From: CAZJAT01 sp964544145
GTDB taxonomy: Bacteria > Hydrothermota > 32-111
NCBI GenBank assembly: GCA_964544145.1
Contig: CAZJAT010000006.1
Location: 1-64,000 of the forward strand
Direction: 5' to 3'
Length of the DNA: 64,000 bases
Positions 43,071 through 52,028 of this stretch are shown in pieces (within the stretch, counting starts at the first letter, position 1; every line of letters begins with the position of its first letter). The notes beneath the pieces are model-generated. The model worked only from the letters and a program-made list of their open reading frames with translations, made no database searches and was not told where the DNA came from. Both the position numbers and the translations under genes were made by a program.

Positions 43071-44586
43071 CAATTCTCCTTATCATAATTTCAAATAGAG
43101 TATAATTCTGAGTAGATTCATACCTGATATCTCCATTGAGTTCATCCTTTATTATTCTGAACACTATTGCAAGCCCCAAACCGGTTCCATTTGATTTTGA
43201 ACTGTTGAAAGGTTGGAATAATCTCTGTCTGATTTCTTCAGATATACCCTCACCATTATCTTCAACACTTATAATATGGTATTTTTCATTATTTGAGTAT
43301 GCAATTTTTATTTTAGGCTCTGAAACATTTCTCACTGCATATTGTGCATTTTTGAGAATATTGATGAGCACCTGTTTCAATTTGCTTATATCAGAAATAA
43401 AATATATATTCCTGTCTATATTCAGTTCTGTCAATAATTCAATCCCAAGCAGTTTCACAATATTGTCTATCATTGAATATAAATGAACTGTATCCATATT
43501 AATTGAAGATACCCTGGCAAATGTTAAAAAATCATTTATAAGATTATTCAGTCTTTCAATCTCTTCCAATACTATTTTGAACATTGGATGCTCTTTAAAT
43601 TGTTCCGGCACCTCCTCACCTATTATGCTGACAGACCCCTTAATACTGGAAAGCGGATTTCTTATCTCATGGGCAATAGATGCCGATAATTCACCTATAG
43701 CACTGAGTCTCTCCTTTTCCAGAAGTTTTTGCTCATAAGCCTTCATCTGAGTGATATCATTTATAACCAGAATATAATTTACATCATCCCCTTTTTTGAT
43801 GCTCTGCATCCGTATATCATAGAATCTGCCGTCTTTTTCATATTGTGTATATTCCCTTCCTAAATTTTCTGAGATAACTGATGTCAATGATGACAAGGGT
43901 TTATCCACAGCAAGACCCGGAAAAAGCTGTTCTGCAGAATCATTGAAATCATCAATATGATAATCATTGTCAATCACAATAATGGCAGATTGAATATTAT
44001 TGATGATATCCCTAAGTCTGATTCTATAATTCTGCTGCTGATATGCTAACCGTTCTGATAGATATCCTCCTATTGCTGCAATAAAAAAGAATCCCAATGC
44101 ATTAATATATAATCGCATAAGCGCATTTTCCAGTATTATCTCACCCGCAATATTTAAATCATATGGAGAGAGTATAAATCCAAAATATTCACCAATTATC
44201 AATAATGTATATCCAATTGTTGACATGACAGCAAGCAGCATTCCCCCTCTTATAAAAAGGAAAAAAGTGCCTGTAATAATATTAATGAAATACAGCATAG
44301 TGAAAACACTATCCCTGCCGCCTGTGTAATAGATAATGGCAAATATCAGCAAATTATCAAATATAAGCTGTATATAGAGATGATGTTTTGCAAGTTTACC
44401 TGTTTTAATGATAATAATGAAAATAAAATCCATCAATACTGTCAGAGAGATAATAATGATTAGAGGAATGAAATTTAAATCAAGCCCTCGTGTCAGGGTA
44501 ACTATACCTGTTCCCAGTATTGAAGTAACAATTACCAATCTGAGAATTATATACCATTTATACTGCAACTTAAGCGTTGAGAACAT
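43063..44586 (-). CDS. pilS: Membrane sensor histidine kinase (PilS-like)
   Basis: A 507-residue kinase. Seen: six hydrophobic N-terminal segments (residues about 10-190) containing FDNLLIFAIIYYTGG, a PAS domain (about 195-290), the H-box LSASIAHEIRNPLSSIKG, and the HATPase block with NGEGISEE and GTGLGLAIVFRI. The six-segment region plus PAS-HisKA-HATPase is the PilS plan. It overlaps pilR by eight bases and follows pilC by 14. No clear Shine-Dalgarno precedes its ATG. Confidence 0.92.
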   Translation of the reverse strand: MFSTLKLQYKWYIILRLVIVTSILGTGIVTLTRGLDLNFIPLIIIISLTVLMDFIFIIIIKTGKLAKHHLYIQLIFDNLLIFAIIYYTGGRDSVFTMLYFINIITGTFFLFIRGGMLLAVMSTIGYTLLIIGEYFGFILSPYDLNIAGEIILENALMRLYINALGFFFIAAIGGYLSERLAYQQQNYRIRLRDIINNIQSAIIVIDNDYHIDDFNDSAEQLFPGLAVDKPLSSLTSVISENLGREYTQYEKDGRFYDIRMQSIKKGDDVNYILVINDITQMKAYEQKLLEKERLSAIGELSASIAHEIRNPLSSIKGSVSIIGEEVPEQFKEHPMFKIVLEEIERLNNLINDFLTFARVSSINMDTVHLYSMIDNIVKLLGIELLTELNIDRNIYFISDISKLKQVLINILKNAQYAVRNVSEPKIKIAYSNNEKYHIISVEDNGEGISEEIRQRLFQPFNSSKSNGTGLGLAIVFRIIKDELNGDIRYESTQNYTLFEIMIRRIDE

Positions 44587-44600
44587 ACATTATTGTTTTT

Positions 44601-45800
44601 TTACATTACAAGCGTTACCATCTGGAACATAGGCAAATACATTGCCATAACCATTCCGCCGATAACCACACCAATTACAACAACAATAATAGGTTCAAGA
44701 GCTGCCATAAGTGTCTCAACAGCTGCATCAACCTCTTCATCATAGAAGTCAGCAACCTTTGTAAGCATTTCCTCTAAACCGCCCGTTTCCTCTCCAATCT
44801 TGATCATCTGGGTTACCATTGGCGGGAATATAGATTCCTTAGAAAGAGGAGTAGATATAGATTCACCTTCCTGTATTGAACTTCTTGATTTCATAATTGC
44901 AGCTTCAACAACTGCATTTCCCGATGTTCTTGCCGTTGTTTCCAATGCTGAAATAATATTCACACCGGAAGACATCAATGTCGCAAGTGTACGGGAAAAT
45001 CGTGCAATAGCAGTTTTTTGAATAAGCGTTCCAAATACGGGCACTTTCAAAGATACCTTATCAATTACCATTGTCCCTTGAGGTGTTTTTTTGAAGAAAT
45101 TGAATCCTACTGCTATTGCTATAATGATAATGATAAATACAACAAAATTGGCTTTCAGAAAATCACTCATAGCCATGACTATTTTTGTAGGCAATGGTAA
45201 ATCACCCCCGAATGAAGAAAACATTGATGCAAATACTGGAATAACAAAAACAAGAAGAACCACAGATGCTACAATCGCTACACCAAAGATCACAGCAGGA
45301 TAAACAAGAGCACCCTTTATCTTTCTTGCAAGAGCTTCTGATTTTTCCAAATATGCGGCTAAACGCATTAATATTGTATCCAGTGCTCCACCTTCTTCGC
45401 CAGCCTTTACCATATTGGTATATAGGTCAGTAAACACACCTTTCTGCTTTTTCATTCCATCGGCAAGTGTACTCCCTCCTTCAACATCAGATATCATATT
45501 CTTCAATACTGCTTGAAAGCTTTTATTCTCAACCTGATCCTTAAGGATTTTAAGACATTGAAGCAGGGGTAAACCCGCTGATATCATGGTTGCAAACTGT
45601 CTGGTAAAGAGAGTTACATCCTTTGTATTGACACCGGAACCAAATTTAATTTCCATTGATGCCCAATCGCGGCTTATGGAAATAATCTGAATCTGCTGAG
45701 CTTTTAAAATAGATTTTGCTTCATCAATATTCTTTGCCTCAATCTTATCCTCAATTACCTTTCCTTCTTTGTTCCTGCCTTTATATTTGAATTTATTCAT
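44601..45800 (-). CDS. pilC: Type IV pilus inner-membrane platform protein PilC
   Basis: Platform protein (399 residues) that couples the cytoplasmic ATPases to pilin assembly. Seen: N-terminal YKGRNKEGKVIEDKIEA, the first T2SSF domain (FTRQFATMISAGLPLLQCLK and EEGGALDTILMRLAAYLEKS) and the second (FSRTLATLMSSGVNIISALE, KIGEETGGLEEMLTKVADFYD), with three hydrophobic helices. AAGGGGG precedes the ATG. It stands between the pilT/pilB ATPases and PilS/PilR, in the widespread pilB-T-C-S-R order. Confidence 0.95.
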   Translation of the reverse strand: MNKFKYKGRNKEGKVIEDKIEAKNIDEAKSILKAQQIQIISISRDWASMEIKFGSGVNTKDVTLFTRQFATMISAGLPLLQCLKILKDQVENKSFQAVLKNMISDVEGGSTLADGMKKQKGVFTDLYTNMVKAGEEGGALDTILMRLAAYLEKSEALARKIKGALVYPAVIFGVAIVASVVLLVFVIPVFASMFSSFGGDLPLPTKIVMAMSDFLKANFVVFIIIIIAIAVGFNFFKKTPQGTMVIDKVSLKVPVFGTLIQKTAIARFSRTLATLMSSGVNIISALETTARTSGNAVVEAAIMKSRSSIQEGESISTPLSKESIFPPMVTQMIKIGEETGGLEEMLTKVADFYDEEVDAAVETLMAALEPIIVVVIGVVIGGMVMAMYLPMFQMVTLVM

Positions 45801-45814
45801 TCTAATACCCCCTT

Positions 45815-46912
45815 TTAAGGTTTGGAACTGCCGCTACCGCCAGCCCCCTGTCTCATATCCGAGAGCATTCGTTCCAGTTCACCCGGCTCTCTTGAAGCTG
45901 ACATCATACTCTTCAATGCTATATGGCCTTCTTTATATAAATTAAACAATGATTGATTCATTGTCTGCATACCGTATTTTTTCCCTGCCTGTATAAGTGA
46001 ATATATCTGATGGACTTTATCATCCCTTATAAGTGCTTTAATAGCCGGAGTACCCACCAATATCTCCATTGCCATTGATCTTCCTCCCCGAATCTTCGGT
46101 ACAAGTGTTTGAGTGAGTATTCCGATAGTAACAAATGCAAGCTGTGCTCTCACCTGGCCCTGCTGTGCTTCGGGAAAAACATCAATGACACGGTTAATTG
46201 ATTCTGCCGCAGAATTGGTGTGCAGGGTAGCAAATGTCAAATGACCTGTTTCAGCAATAGTCAATGCAGCTTGTATTGTTTCAAGATCACGCATTTCTCC
46301 AACCATTACAATATCCGGGTCCTGTCTTAATACATATTTCAGTGCATTAGTAAATGATCTTGTATCAGCACCCACCTGTCTCTGATTCACTAGGCAGCGT
46401 TTGTGTTTGAATAAAAACTCAATGGGATCTTCTACAGTCATAATATGTTCTTTTCTTTCAGAATTTATTTTATCAATCATGGCGGCAAGTGTTGTTGATT
46501 TACCGCTTCCTGTGGGACCAGTTACAAGGATTAAACCCTTGGGTCTCTCAGCAAGTGTTGAAACAATGGGAGGAACGCCCAATTTTTGAAAACCTACAAT
46601 TTCAAATGGGATTTGTCTCAGCACCATTGCAACATGACCTCTCTGTTTGAAAACATTTCCTCTGAACCTGGACAGATTGGGAACACCGAATGAAAGATCC
46701 AGTTCCCAGTCATTCTCAAACTTCTTCTTCTGCGCATCATTGAGTATACTGTATGCAAGTGCTTCTGTATCCTGCGGTTTTAATGGCTCAAAATTCATAG
46801 GTGTTATTTCACCGTCAATTCTAATGCTTGGCGGCACTCCGGGTGTTATATGCAAATCTGATGCTCCTCTCTGAATCATTTCCTTCAAGAGTTCCGTAAT
46901 TGCTGGTAACAT
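45815..46912 (-). CDS. pilT: Type IV pilus retraction ATPase PilT
   Basis: Secretion-type hexameric ATPase (365 residues) that retracts pili and powers twitching. Seen: MIQRGASDLHITPG at the N-terminus, Walker A GPTGSGKSTT at residues 132-141, the Asp box EDPIEFLFKHKRC, Walker B DIVMVGEMRDLETI, and the His box LTFATLHTNSAAESINRVID. The AIR-like element reads GKKYGMQTMNQSL, typical for PilT. An AGGAGG site precedes the ATG. Its presence makes this a retractable type IV pilus rather than a type II secretion system. Confidence 0.95.
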   Translation of the reverse strand: MLPAITELLKEMIQRGASDLHITPGVPPSIRIDGEITPMNFEPLKPQDTEALAYSILNDAQKKKFENDWELDLSFGVPNLSRFRGNVFKQRGHVAMVLRQIPFEIVGFQKLGVPPIVSTLAERPKGLILVTGPTGSGKSTTLAAMIDKINSERKEHIMTVEDPIEFLFKHKRCLVNQRQVGADTRSFTNALKYVLRQDPDIVMVGEMRDLETIQAALTIAETGHLTFATLHTNSAAESINRVIDVFPEAQQGQVRAQLAFVTIGILTQTLVPKIRGGRSMAMEILVGTPAIKALIRDDKVHQIYSLIQAGKKYGMQTMNQSLFNLYKEGHIALKSMMSASREPGELERMLSDMRQGAGGSGSSKP

Positions 46913-46923
46913 GTTTCCTCCTA

Positions 46924-48696
46924 TTAGTCCATCACGACGGTTTCTCTAATAATCTCATCTAATGTAGTTAAACCTTTCCTCATTTTTAGAATTCCATCTT
47001 CTCTTAATGTCTTCATTCCCTCTTTTCTTGCTTCTTCTCTCAGTTCAGATGTTGAAGCACCGGCTAAAATCATAGTTCTTATTGATGCAGATATAGGCAT
47101 AACCTCAGTCACGGCTAATCTGCCTTTATACCCTTTTCCATTGCATAAATCACAACCATCCCCTGCTTCAAACACCTCATAACCTTTCAGCAATTGAGGT
47201 TCAATTTCGTAATTAATCAATGTCTGTTCATCATATACAATAGGTTTCTTGCATTGAGGACAAACCTTTCTAAGTAAACGCTGAGCCTGAATAAGATTCA
47301 ATGCTGCTGATACAAGAAAAGGCTCAATACCCATATCTATAAGCCTATTAACAGTACTGGGGGCATCATTTGTATGAATTGTAGAAACAACAAGATGTCC
47401 AGTTAATGCAGCTCTGATAGCAATGCTCGCTGTTTCGGCATCACGCGTTTCACCAACAAGAATTATGTTGGGTGATTGTCTGAGAAATGCTCTTAATGCC
47501 AGACCAAAATTAAGTCCGATTTCACTATGCATCTGTACCTGATTAATACCATACAGATTATATTCAACTGGATCCTCGGCAGTCATTATTTGCACATCCT
47601 CAGTATTCAGCGATGACAGTGCTGAGTACAATGTTGTTGATTTACCGCTTCCCGTAGGTCCTGTTACAAGAACAATACCATATGGTTGATGGATGGCTTG
47701 TTTGAATTTTTCCAGATTATCGGGCTCAAATCCAAGTTTTTCCATATCAAGCTGCAGGGATGATTTATCAAGTAATCGCATAACAACCTTTTCTCCAAAT
47801 AATGTGGGTATTATGGAAACACGCAGATCAATTGTTTTATCATGCACCTTTATTCTTATTCTGCCATCCTGAGGTATATTATGAATTGAAATATCCAATT
47901 CAGCAAGCAGTTTTAATCGGGACACTATACCTGCAATCATATTCATGGGAGGTTTAATCAATTCATGCAAAACACCGTCTATTCTAAGTCTGACACGCAA
48001 AAGCCCTTCATAGGGTTCAATATGAATATCACTGGCTTCCATCTCCACAGCCTTTGTGAAAATGAAATTCACAATTTTTACAACAGGCTTTTCATGAGCA
48101 AGGTTCGCCTCGCCTATAACTACTTCGCTCATATTGTCGCCTACAACCTCAAAATCATCATCCCCTTCTTCATCGAAGAAATCTATCTCAATATCTTCAT
48201 CTTCAATATCGGATTCATCAAGATCAATATCAATATCCAGGTCATCTTCATCTGCATATTCTGAAACCTGCGTCTGTGCTTTTCTGTATGCCTTCATAGC
48301 CATAAGGAGAGATGCCTCTGTTGTAACAACCGGAATGACATCCAAACCTGTTTTAAATTTGACATCATCAATGGCATTGAGATTTGCAGGGTTAACCATT
48401 GCAATGAATAGCATATTCCCCACTTTTTTGTATGGAATAAGTTGATATTTTGAAGACATATCTTCTGAAACCAGGTTCAATACAGGAATAGGAATATCTT
48501 CCTTATCTATTTGAATAAACTCCGTTTTGAAATATTGAGCAAGGAATTTGGCAACCTTTTCTTCTGTAGAATATCCCAGAATTATCATAGTCTTAATAAA
48601 TGTATCCCCTGTCTCTTTCTGGGCATCAAAGACCTTTTTCACCTGCTCACGGTTCATTAAGCCTGACATAACCAGAAGATTTGCCAATGTCTGCAC
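46924..48696 (-). CDS. pilB: Type IV pilus extension ATPase PilB (copy 2)
   Basis: A 590-residue assembly ATPase. Seen: N-terminal MshEN/T2SSE_N domain (residues 1-140), a very acidic linker (about 146-190, more than half Asp/Glu), ASDIHIEPYEG near 222, Walker A GPTGSGKSTT near 353, DILGVGE-like IILVGETRDAETASIAIRAA, HLVVSTIHTNDAPSTVNRLI and the zinc tetracysteine CPQCKK...CDLCNGKGYKG. The start is GTG 48696 with GAGG five bases upstream; it follows pilB copy 1 by two bases. MshEN domains can bind c-di-GMP, which links it to the cyclase at 55865. Confidence 0.93.
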   Translation of the reverse strand: MQTLANLLVMSGLMNREQVKKVFDAQKETGDTFIKTMIILGYSTEEKVAKFLAQYFKTEFIQIDKEDIPIPVLNLVSEDMSSKYQLIPYKKVGNMLFIAMVNPANLNAIDDVKFKTGLDVIPVVTTEASLLMAMKAYRKAQTQVSEYADEDDLDIDIDLDESDIEDEDIEIDFFDEEGDDDFEVVGDNMSEVVIGEANLAHEKPVVKIVNFIFTKAVEMEASDIHIEPYEGLLRVRLRIDGVLHELIKPPMNMIAGIVSRLKLLAELDISIHNIPQDGRIRIKVHDKTIDLRVSIIPTLFGEKVVMRLLDKSSLQLDMEKLGFEPDNLEKFKQAIHQPYGIVLVTGPTGSGKSTTLYSALSSLNTEDVQIMTAEDPVEYNLYGINQVQMHSEIGLNFGLALRAFLRQSPNIILVGETRDAETASIAIRAALTGHLVVSTIHTNDAPSTVNRLIDMGIEPFLVSAALNLIQAQRLLRKVCPQCKKPIVYDEQTLINYEIEPQLLKGYEVFEAGDGCDLCNGKGYKGRLAVTEVMPISASIRTMILAGASTSELREEARKEGMKTLREDGILKMRKGLTTLDEIIRETVVMD

Positions 48697-48698
48697 TT

Positions 48699-50258
48699 TT
48701 ACCTCAATGTGGTTTCTTTAGCTAATTCCAAAACATCAATAATACCTAATTTCAATTTCCTCAGAGCTGCTTCTCTTAATGAAACAAAAAATGTTTCATC
48801 ATCATTTACTGCAATATTCTGCAATTCATCCGTCGATTTCCCTGCTAATACTGATTTCCTCATTATATTACTCATCTCCAATGTCTCAAAAACTCCCACC
48901 ATTCCTTTATATCCTGTTCCATTACATTTTTCACATCCCTGCCCTTTGTATATGGGAACTCCACCTATTTCCTCTTTGTGAATACCCAAGCTGGATAATT
49001 CTTCATCAGCTCTTGTGTCCTGTACTTTGCAATTACTGCATATTCGTCTGATAAGCCTCTGTGAAACAATCAGATTAACTGTTGAAGCAATAAGAAATGG
49101 TTCCACTCCCATATTTATAAGTCTTGTAATAGTACCACAGGCAGAATTTGTATGTACAGATGATAATACAAGATGGCCTGTCAATGAAGCTCTTATAGCG
49201 ATCTCTGCAGTTTCCTTGTCACGGATTTCACCTACCATGATAACATTAGGATCCTGTCTCAGATATGCCCTTAAAGCTGATGCAAATGTAAGACCAACAC
49301 CTTCATTAACCTGTAATTGATTTACACCCAGAATACTGAATTCGACAGGGTCCTCAGCTGTAGTAATATTCTTTTCAGAATCATTTATATCAACAATACA
49401 TGTATACAGGCTTGTTGTCTTGCCACAACCTGTTGGACCTGTAATTAGTGCAATACCCACCGGTGTTTTGATGGCTTTTTTTACATATTCTTCCATATCA
49501 CTGTCAAAACCGAGCTTATCAAATTTAAATTCCACTTTCTCTCTATCAAGAATACGCATTGCCATTTTCTCACCATACATTGTCGGTATTGTAGCAACTC
49601 GTATATCAATAGGTTTGCCGTGAACCTTTACTTTAATTCTGCCATCCTGAGGTAAACGGGATTCCTGCAATTTCATCTTAGCCATAATCTTCACCCTTGA
49701 AATAATACTCTTTCTGTATTTCCATGGCGGAGTTTTATTTGAATCCAATGCAGTCAGTACACCATCAACCTTATAACGGATTCTAAGATCCCGGTCATAG
49801 GGTTCAATATGAATATCACTTGCCTGAATTTCAACAGCTCTTGTTATCAATGAGTTAACCATCTTCACAACAGGTCCGCTATCTATACTTGCGGCAAGGT
49901 CACTTACAGATTCATCCGCTTCTTCATTCTCATCTTTCTTGACAACTTCAATCTCTTCAAATTCAATATCATCATCCACNNNNNNNNNNNNNNNNNNNNN
50001 NNNNNNNNNNNNNNNNNNNNNNNNNNNNNNNNNNNNNNNNNNNNNNNNNNNNNNNNNNNNNNNNNNNNNNNNNNNNNNNTGTACCCTGAATTGCTTGGAT
50101 AAAAACTCAATAAGCTTTTCTTCTGAAATAAATTCCAGCTCAATTAGCACACTGCCCAATTTATCACCTGACTCCTGCTGTTTTTTCAATGCAAGATTCA
50201 GTTGGTCTTCATTTATCAAGCCTGCTTTTATTAATAAACTACCAAGCTTTTCAGTCAT
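48699..50258 (-). CDS. Type IV pilus extension ATPase PilB (copy 1), interrupted by a sequence gap
   Basis: A second PilB-like ATPase directly upstream of copy 2. Seen: N-terminal MTEKLGSLLIKAGLINEDQL and the start of an MshEN domain, then 100 Ns, then an acidic linker, ASDIHIEPYDRDLRIRYKV, Walker A GPTGCGKTTS, Walker B VIMVGEIRDKETAEIAIRAS, the HLVLSSVHTN box and the zinc cysteines CSNCK...CEKCNGTGYKG. Frame continuity across the gap is not known. Compared with copy 2, about 70 residues of the N-domain appear to be missing beyond the placeholder. No Shine-Dalgarno precedes ATG 50258. Confidence 0.85.
   Translation of the reverse strand: MTEKLGSLLIKAGLINEDQLNLALKKQQESGDKLGSVLIELEFISEEKLIEFLSKQFRVXXXXXXXXXXXXXXXXXXXXXXXXXXXXXXXXXXVDDDIEFEEIEVVKKDENEEADESVSDLAASIDSGPVVKMVNSLITRAVEIQASDIHIEPYDRDLRIRYKVDGVLTALDSNKTPPWKYRKSIISRVKIMAKMKLQESRLPQDGRIKVKVHGKPIDIRVATIPTMYGEKMAMRILDREKVEFKFDKLGFDSDMEEYVKKAIKTPVGIALITGPTGCGKTTSLYTCIVDINDSEKNITTAEDPVEFSILGVNQLQVNEGVGLTFASALRAYLRQDPNVIMVGEIRDKETAEIAIRASLTGHLVLSSVHTNSACGTITRLINMGVEPFLIASTVNLIVSQRLIRRICSNCKVQDTRADEELSSLGIHKEEIGGVPIYKGQGCEKCNGTGYKGMVGVFETLEMSNIMRKSVLAGKSTDELQNIAVNDDETFFVSLREAALRKLKLGIIDVLELAKETTLR
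49980..50079. other. Assembly gap (100 N) inside pilB copy 1
   Basis: Exactly 100 consecutive N, the conventional placeholder for a scaffold join of unknown length. It falls in the MshEN domain and before the acidic linker. Comparison with the adjacent paralogue suggests that roughly 300 bases belong here. Confidence 0.98.
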
Positions 50259-50267
50259 ATATTATTA

Positions 50268-50296
50268 TATATATCACTTTATTTATAATTAGTCAA
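50268..50296 (-). promoter_or_regulatory. Promoter of the pilB-pilB-pilT-pilC-pilS-pilR run
   Basis: Minus strand TTGACT (50296-50291), 17-base spacer, TATATA (50273-50268); an alternative TATAAT lies four bases further. The predicted start is within 0-5 bases of ATG 50258, and no ribosome-binding site is present. The -35 box overlaps the pyrG stop codon. Confidence 0.45.
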
Positions 50297-52028
50297 TATT
50301 TTTGCTTGAATTTATAAATCCAAGAAATAACGGTGCCGGATCAAAGAGAGATGATTTAAACTCCGGATGACCCTGTGTTGCAATGAAATAAGGATGTCCG
50401 GGTAATTCAATGAATTCCATTAAATTCTCATTATTTCTCAGTCTATGCATTCCGGAAAATACCAGACCAGCATTTTCTAATAATGAAATATACTGCGGAT
50501 TCATTTCATACCTGTGTCTATGCCTTTCCAATATAACAATATCATTATCATTCAGCATACCTGTTCTGAATTTTTCTTTTTTGCTCTTAAGATATTCTTC
50601 CATTATTATGCTGTCCCTCCTAATCCTTCCAGACTGCTTGTACAGATTATGAACCTGGGATCCCTTCTTGAGTACTGCTGCATAACTTCCTAAACGCATT
50701 GAAGCTCCATATCGATTATTTTGAAGTATCTCCTTCTGTGATTCAAGTATACATATTACAGGTGCATCTGTCTGTGGATTAATTTCAGTTGAATTGGCAT
50801 TTTTCATTTTGCAAATATTCCTGGCATACTCAACAACTGCTAATTGCATACCAAAACATAATCCGAGAAATGGCCTGTTATGTTCTCTTGCATATTTAAT
50901 AATTTCGATTTTACCTTCAACCCCTTCTGATCCAAACCCGCCGGGAATAATAAAGCCCTTATACTTCTTCAATTCATTCTTTCTAATCTTTCCTTTTTCA
51001 ACATCCTGAGCAGAAATCCAGTGTATCTTAACTCCAACATTATTATACGCTCCGGCATGCTCAACAGCCTGGTTGACAGAAATATAGGAATCTGTAAGTG
51101 AAAATTTTCCAATATCCAGATATTTTCCCACCATTGCAATGTCAATTGTCTTTGGAGGATTTTCAATGGTTTTTACAAGATTTTTCCATTTAGTCCATGA
51201 TTTTTTTGTTTTGGGTTTCATATTGAATTTTTCAAGTATCTTTTCCCCCAATTTATCCTTTTCAAAATTCAGCGGTATTGTATATAAATTACCGGCATCA
51301 GGAGCTGAAATAACAAATTGACTCTCAATATTAGCATATGTTTCAATCTTCTTCTTTCTTATTTCATCCAATCTGTCTTTTGCTCTACAAAGAATAAAAT
51401 CCGGGAAAATACCATGTTCAGAGAGTAATTTTATTGCCTGCTGAGTCGGCTTCGTCTTCATCTCCCCAATATGAGAAGGTGTAGGCAAATATGTAATCAT
51501 TACATATTTCATATTTTCATGACCCAATTCCCTTTCAAGACTTTTCAATGCAAATAGATAGGGAATATTCTCATAGTCACCTATTGTTCCGCCAATTTCA
51601 ATGAGTACAAAATCCTTGCCATCAGAGGCATTCTTTATTCTCTTCTTTATTTCATTTGGTATATGAGGTATAAACTGTACTGTTTGTCCCAGATATTTGC
51701 CCTTTCGTTCGTTTTCAATAACCTTTGCATATATCTGTCCTGTTGTAATATTATGGTCTTTGCTTAATCGCTCTTGAAGAAATCTCTCATAATTCCCCAA
51801 ATCCTGGTCAATTTCTCCGCCATCATCTGTTACCCAGACCTCGCCATGTTCTGTGGGCCTCAATGTTCCTGCATCAAAATTGATATATGGATCAATTTTT
51901 ATTGCAGTTACTGAATAACCGTATTGCTGAAGTATTTTTCCAATAGAGGCAGTAGCGATGCCTTTCCCGACACCGCTGATAACTCCTCCGGTAATAACAA
52001 TATATTTAGGAGATTTATTCGCCTTCAT
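50289..52028 (-). CDS. pyrG: CTP synthase
   Basis: A 579-residue enzyme (somewhat longer than the usual 535-550) making CTP from UTP, ATP and glutamine. Seen: N-terminal synthetase KYIVITGGVISGVGKGIATA at residues 8-27, IKIDPYINFDAGTLRPTEHG, EVWVTDDGGEIDQDLGNYER, and the C-terminal class I GATase with GFIIPGGFGSEGVEG, nucleophile Cys in FLGLCFGMQLAVVE, and the HPEFKS triad block. Its ATG lies inside rpsA (14-base overlap) with GGGGAA upstream. Last gene of cmk-plsC-ispH-rpsA-pyrG. Confidence 0.96.
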   Translation of the reverse strand: MKANKSPKYIVITGGVISGVGKGIATASIGKILQQYGYSVTAIKIDPYINFDAGTLRPTEHGEVWVTDDGGEIDQDLGNYERFLQERLSKDHNITTGQIYAKVIENERKGKYLGQTVQFIPHIPNEIKKRIKNASDGKDFVLIEIGGTIGDYENIPYLFALKSLERELGHENMKYVMITYLPTPSHIGEMKTKPTQQAIKLLSEHGIFPDFILCRAKDRLDEIRKKKIETYANIESQFVISAPDAGNLYTIPLNFEKDKLGEKILEKFNMKPKTKKSWTKWKNLVKTIENPPKTIDIAMVGKYLDIGKFSLTDSYISVNQAVEHAGAYNNVGVKIHWISAQDVEKGKIRKNELKKYKGFIIPGGFGSEGVEGKIEIIKYAREHNRPFLGLCFGMQLAVVEYARNICKMKNANSTEINPQTDAPVICILESQKEILQNNRYGASMRLGSYAAVLKKGSQVHNLYKQSGRIRRDSIIMEEYLKSKKEKFRTGMLNDNDIVILERHRHRYEMNPQYISLLENAGLVFSGMHRLRNNENLMEFIELPGHPYFIATQGHPEFKSSLFDPAPLFLGFINSSKNID

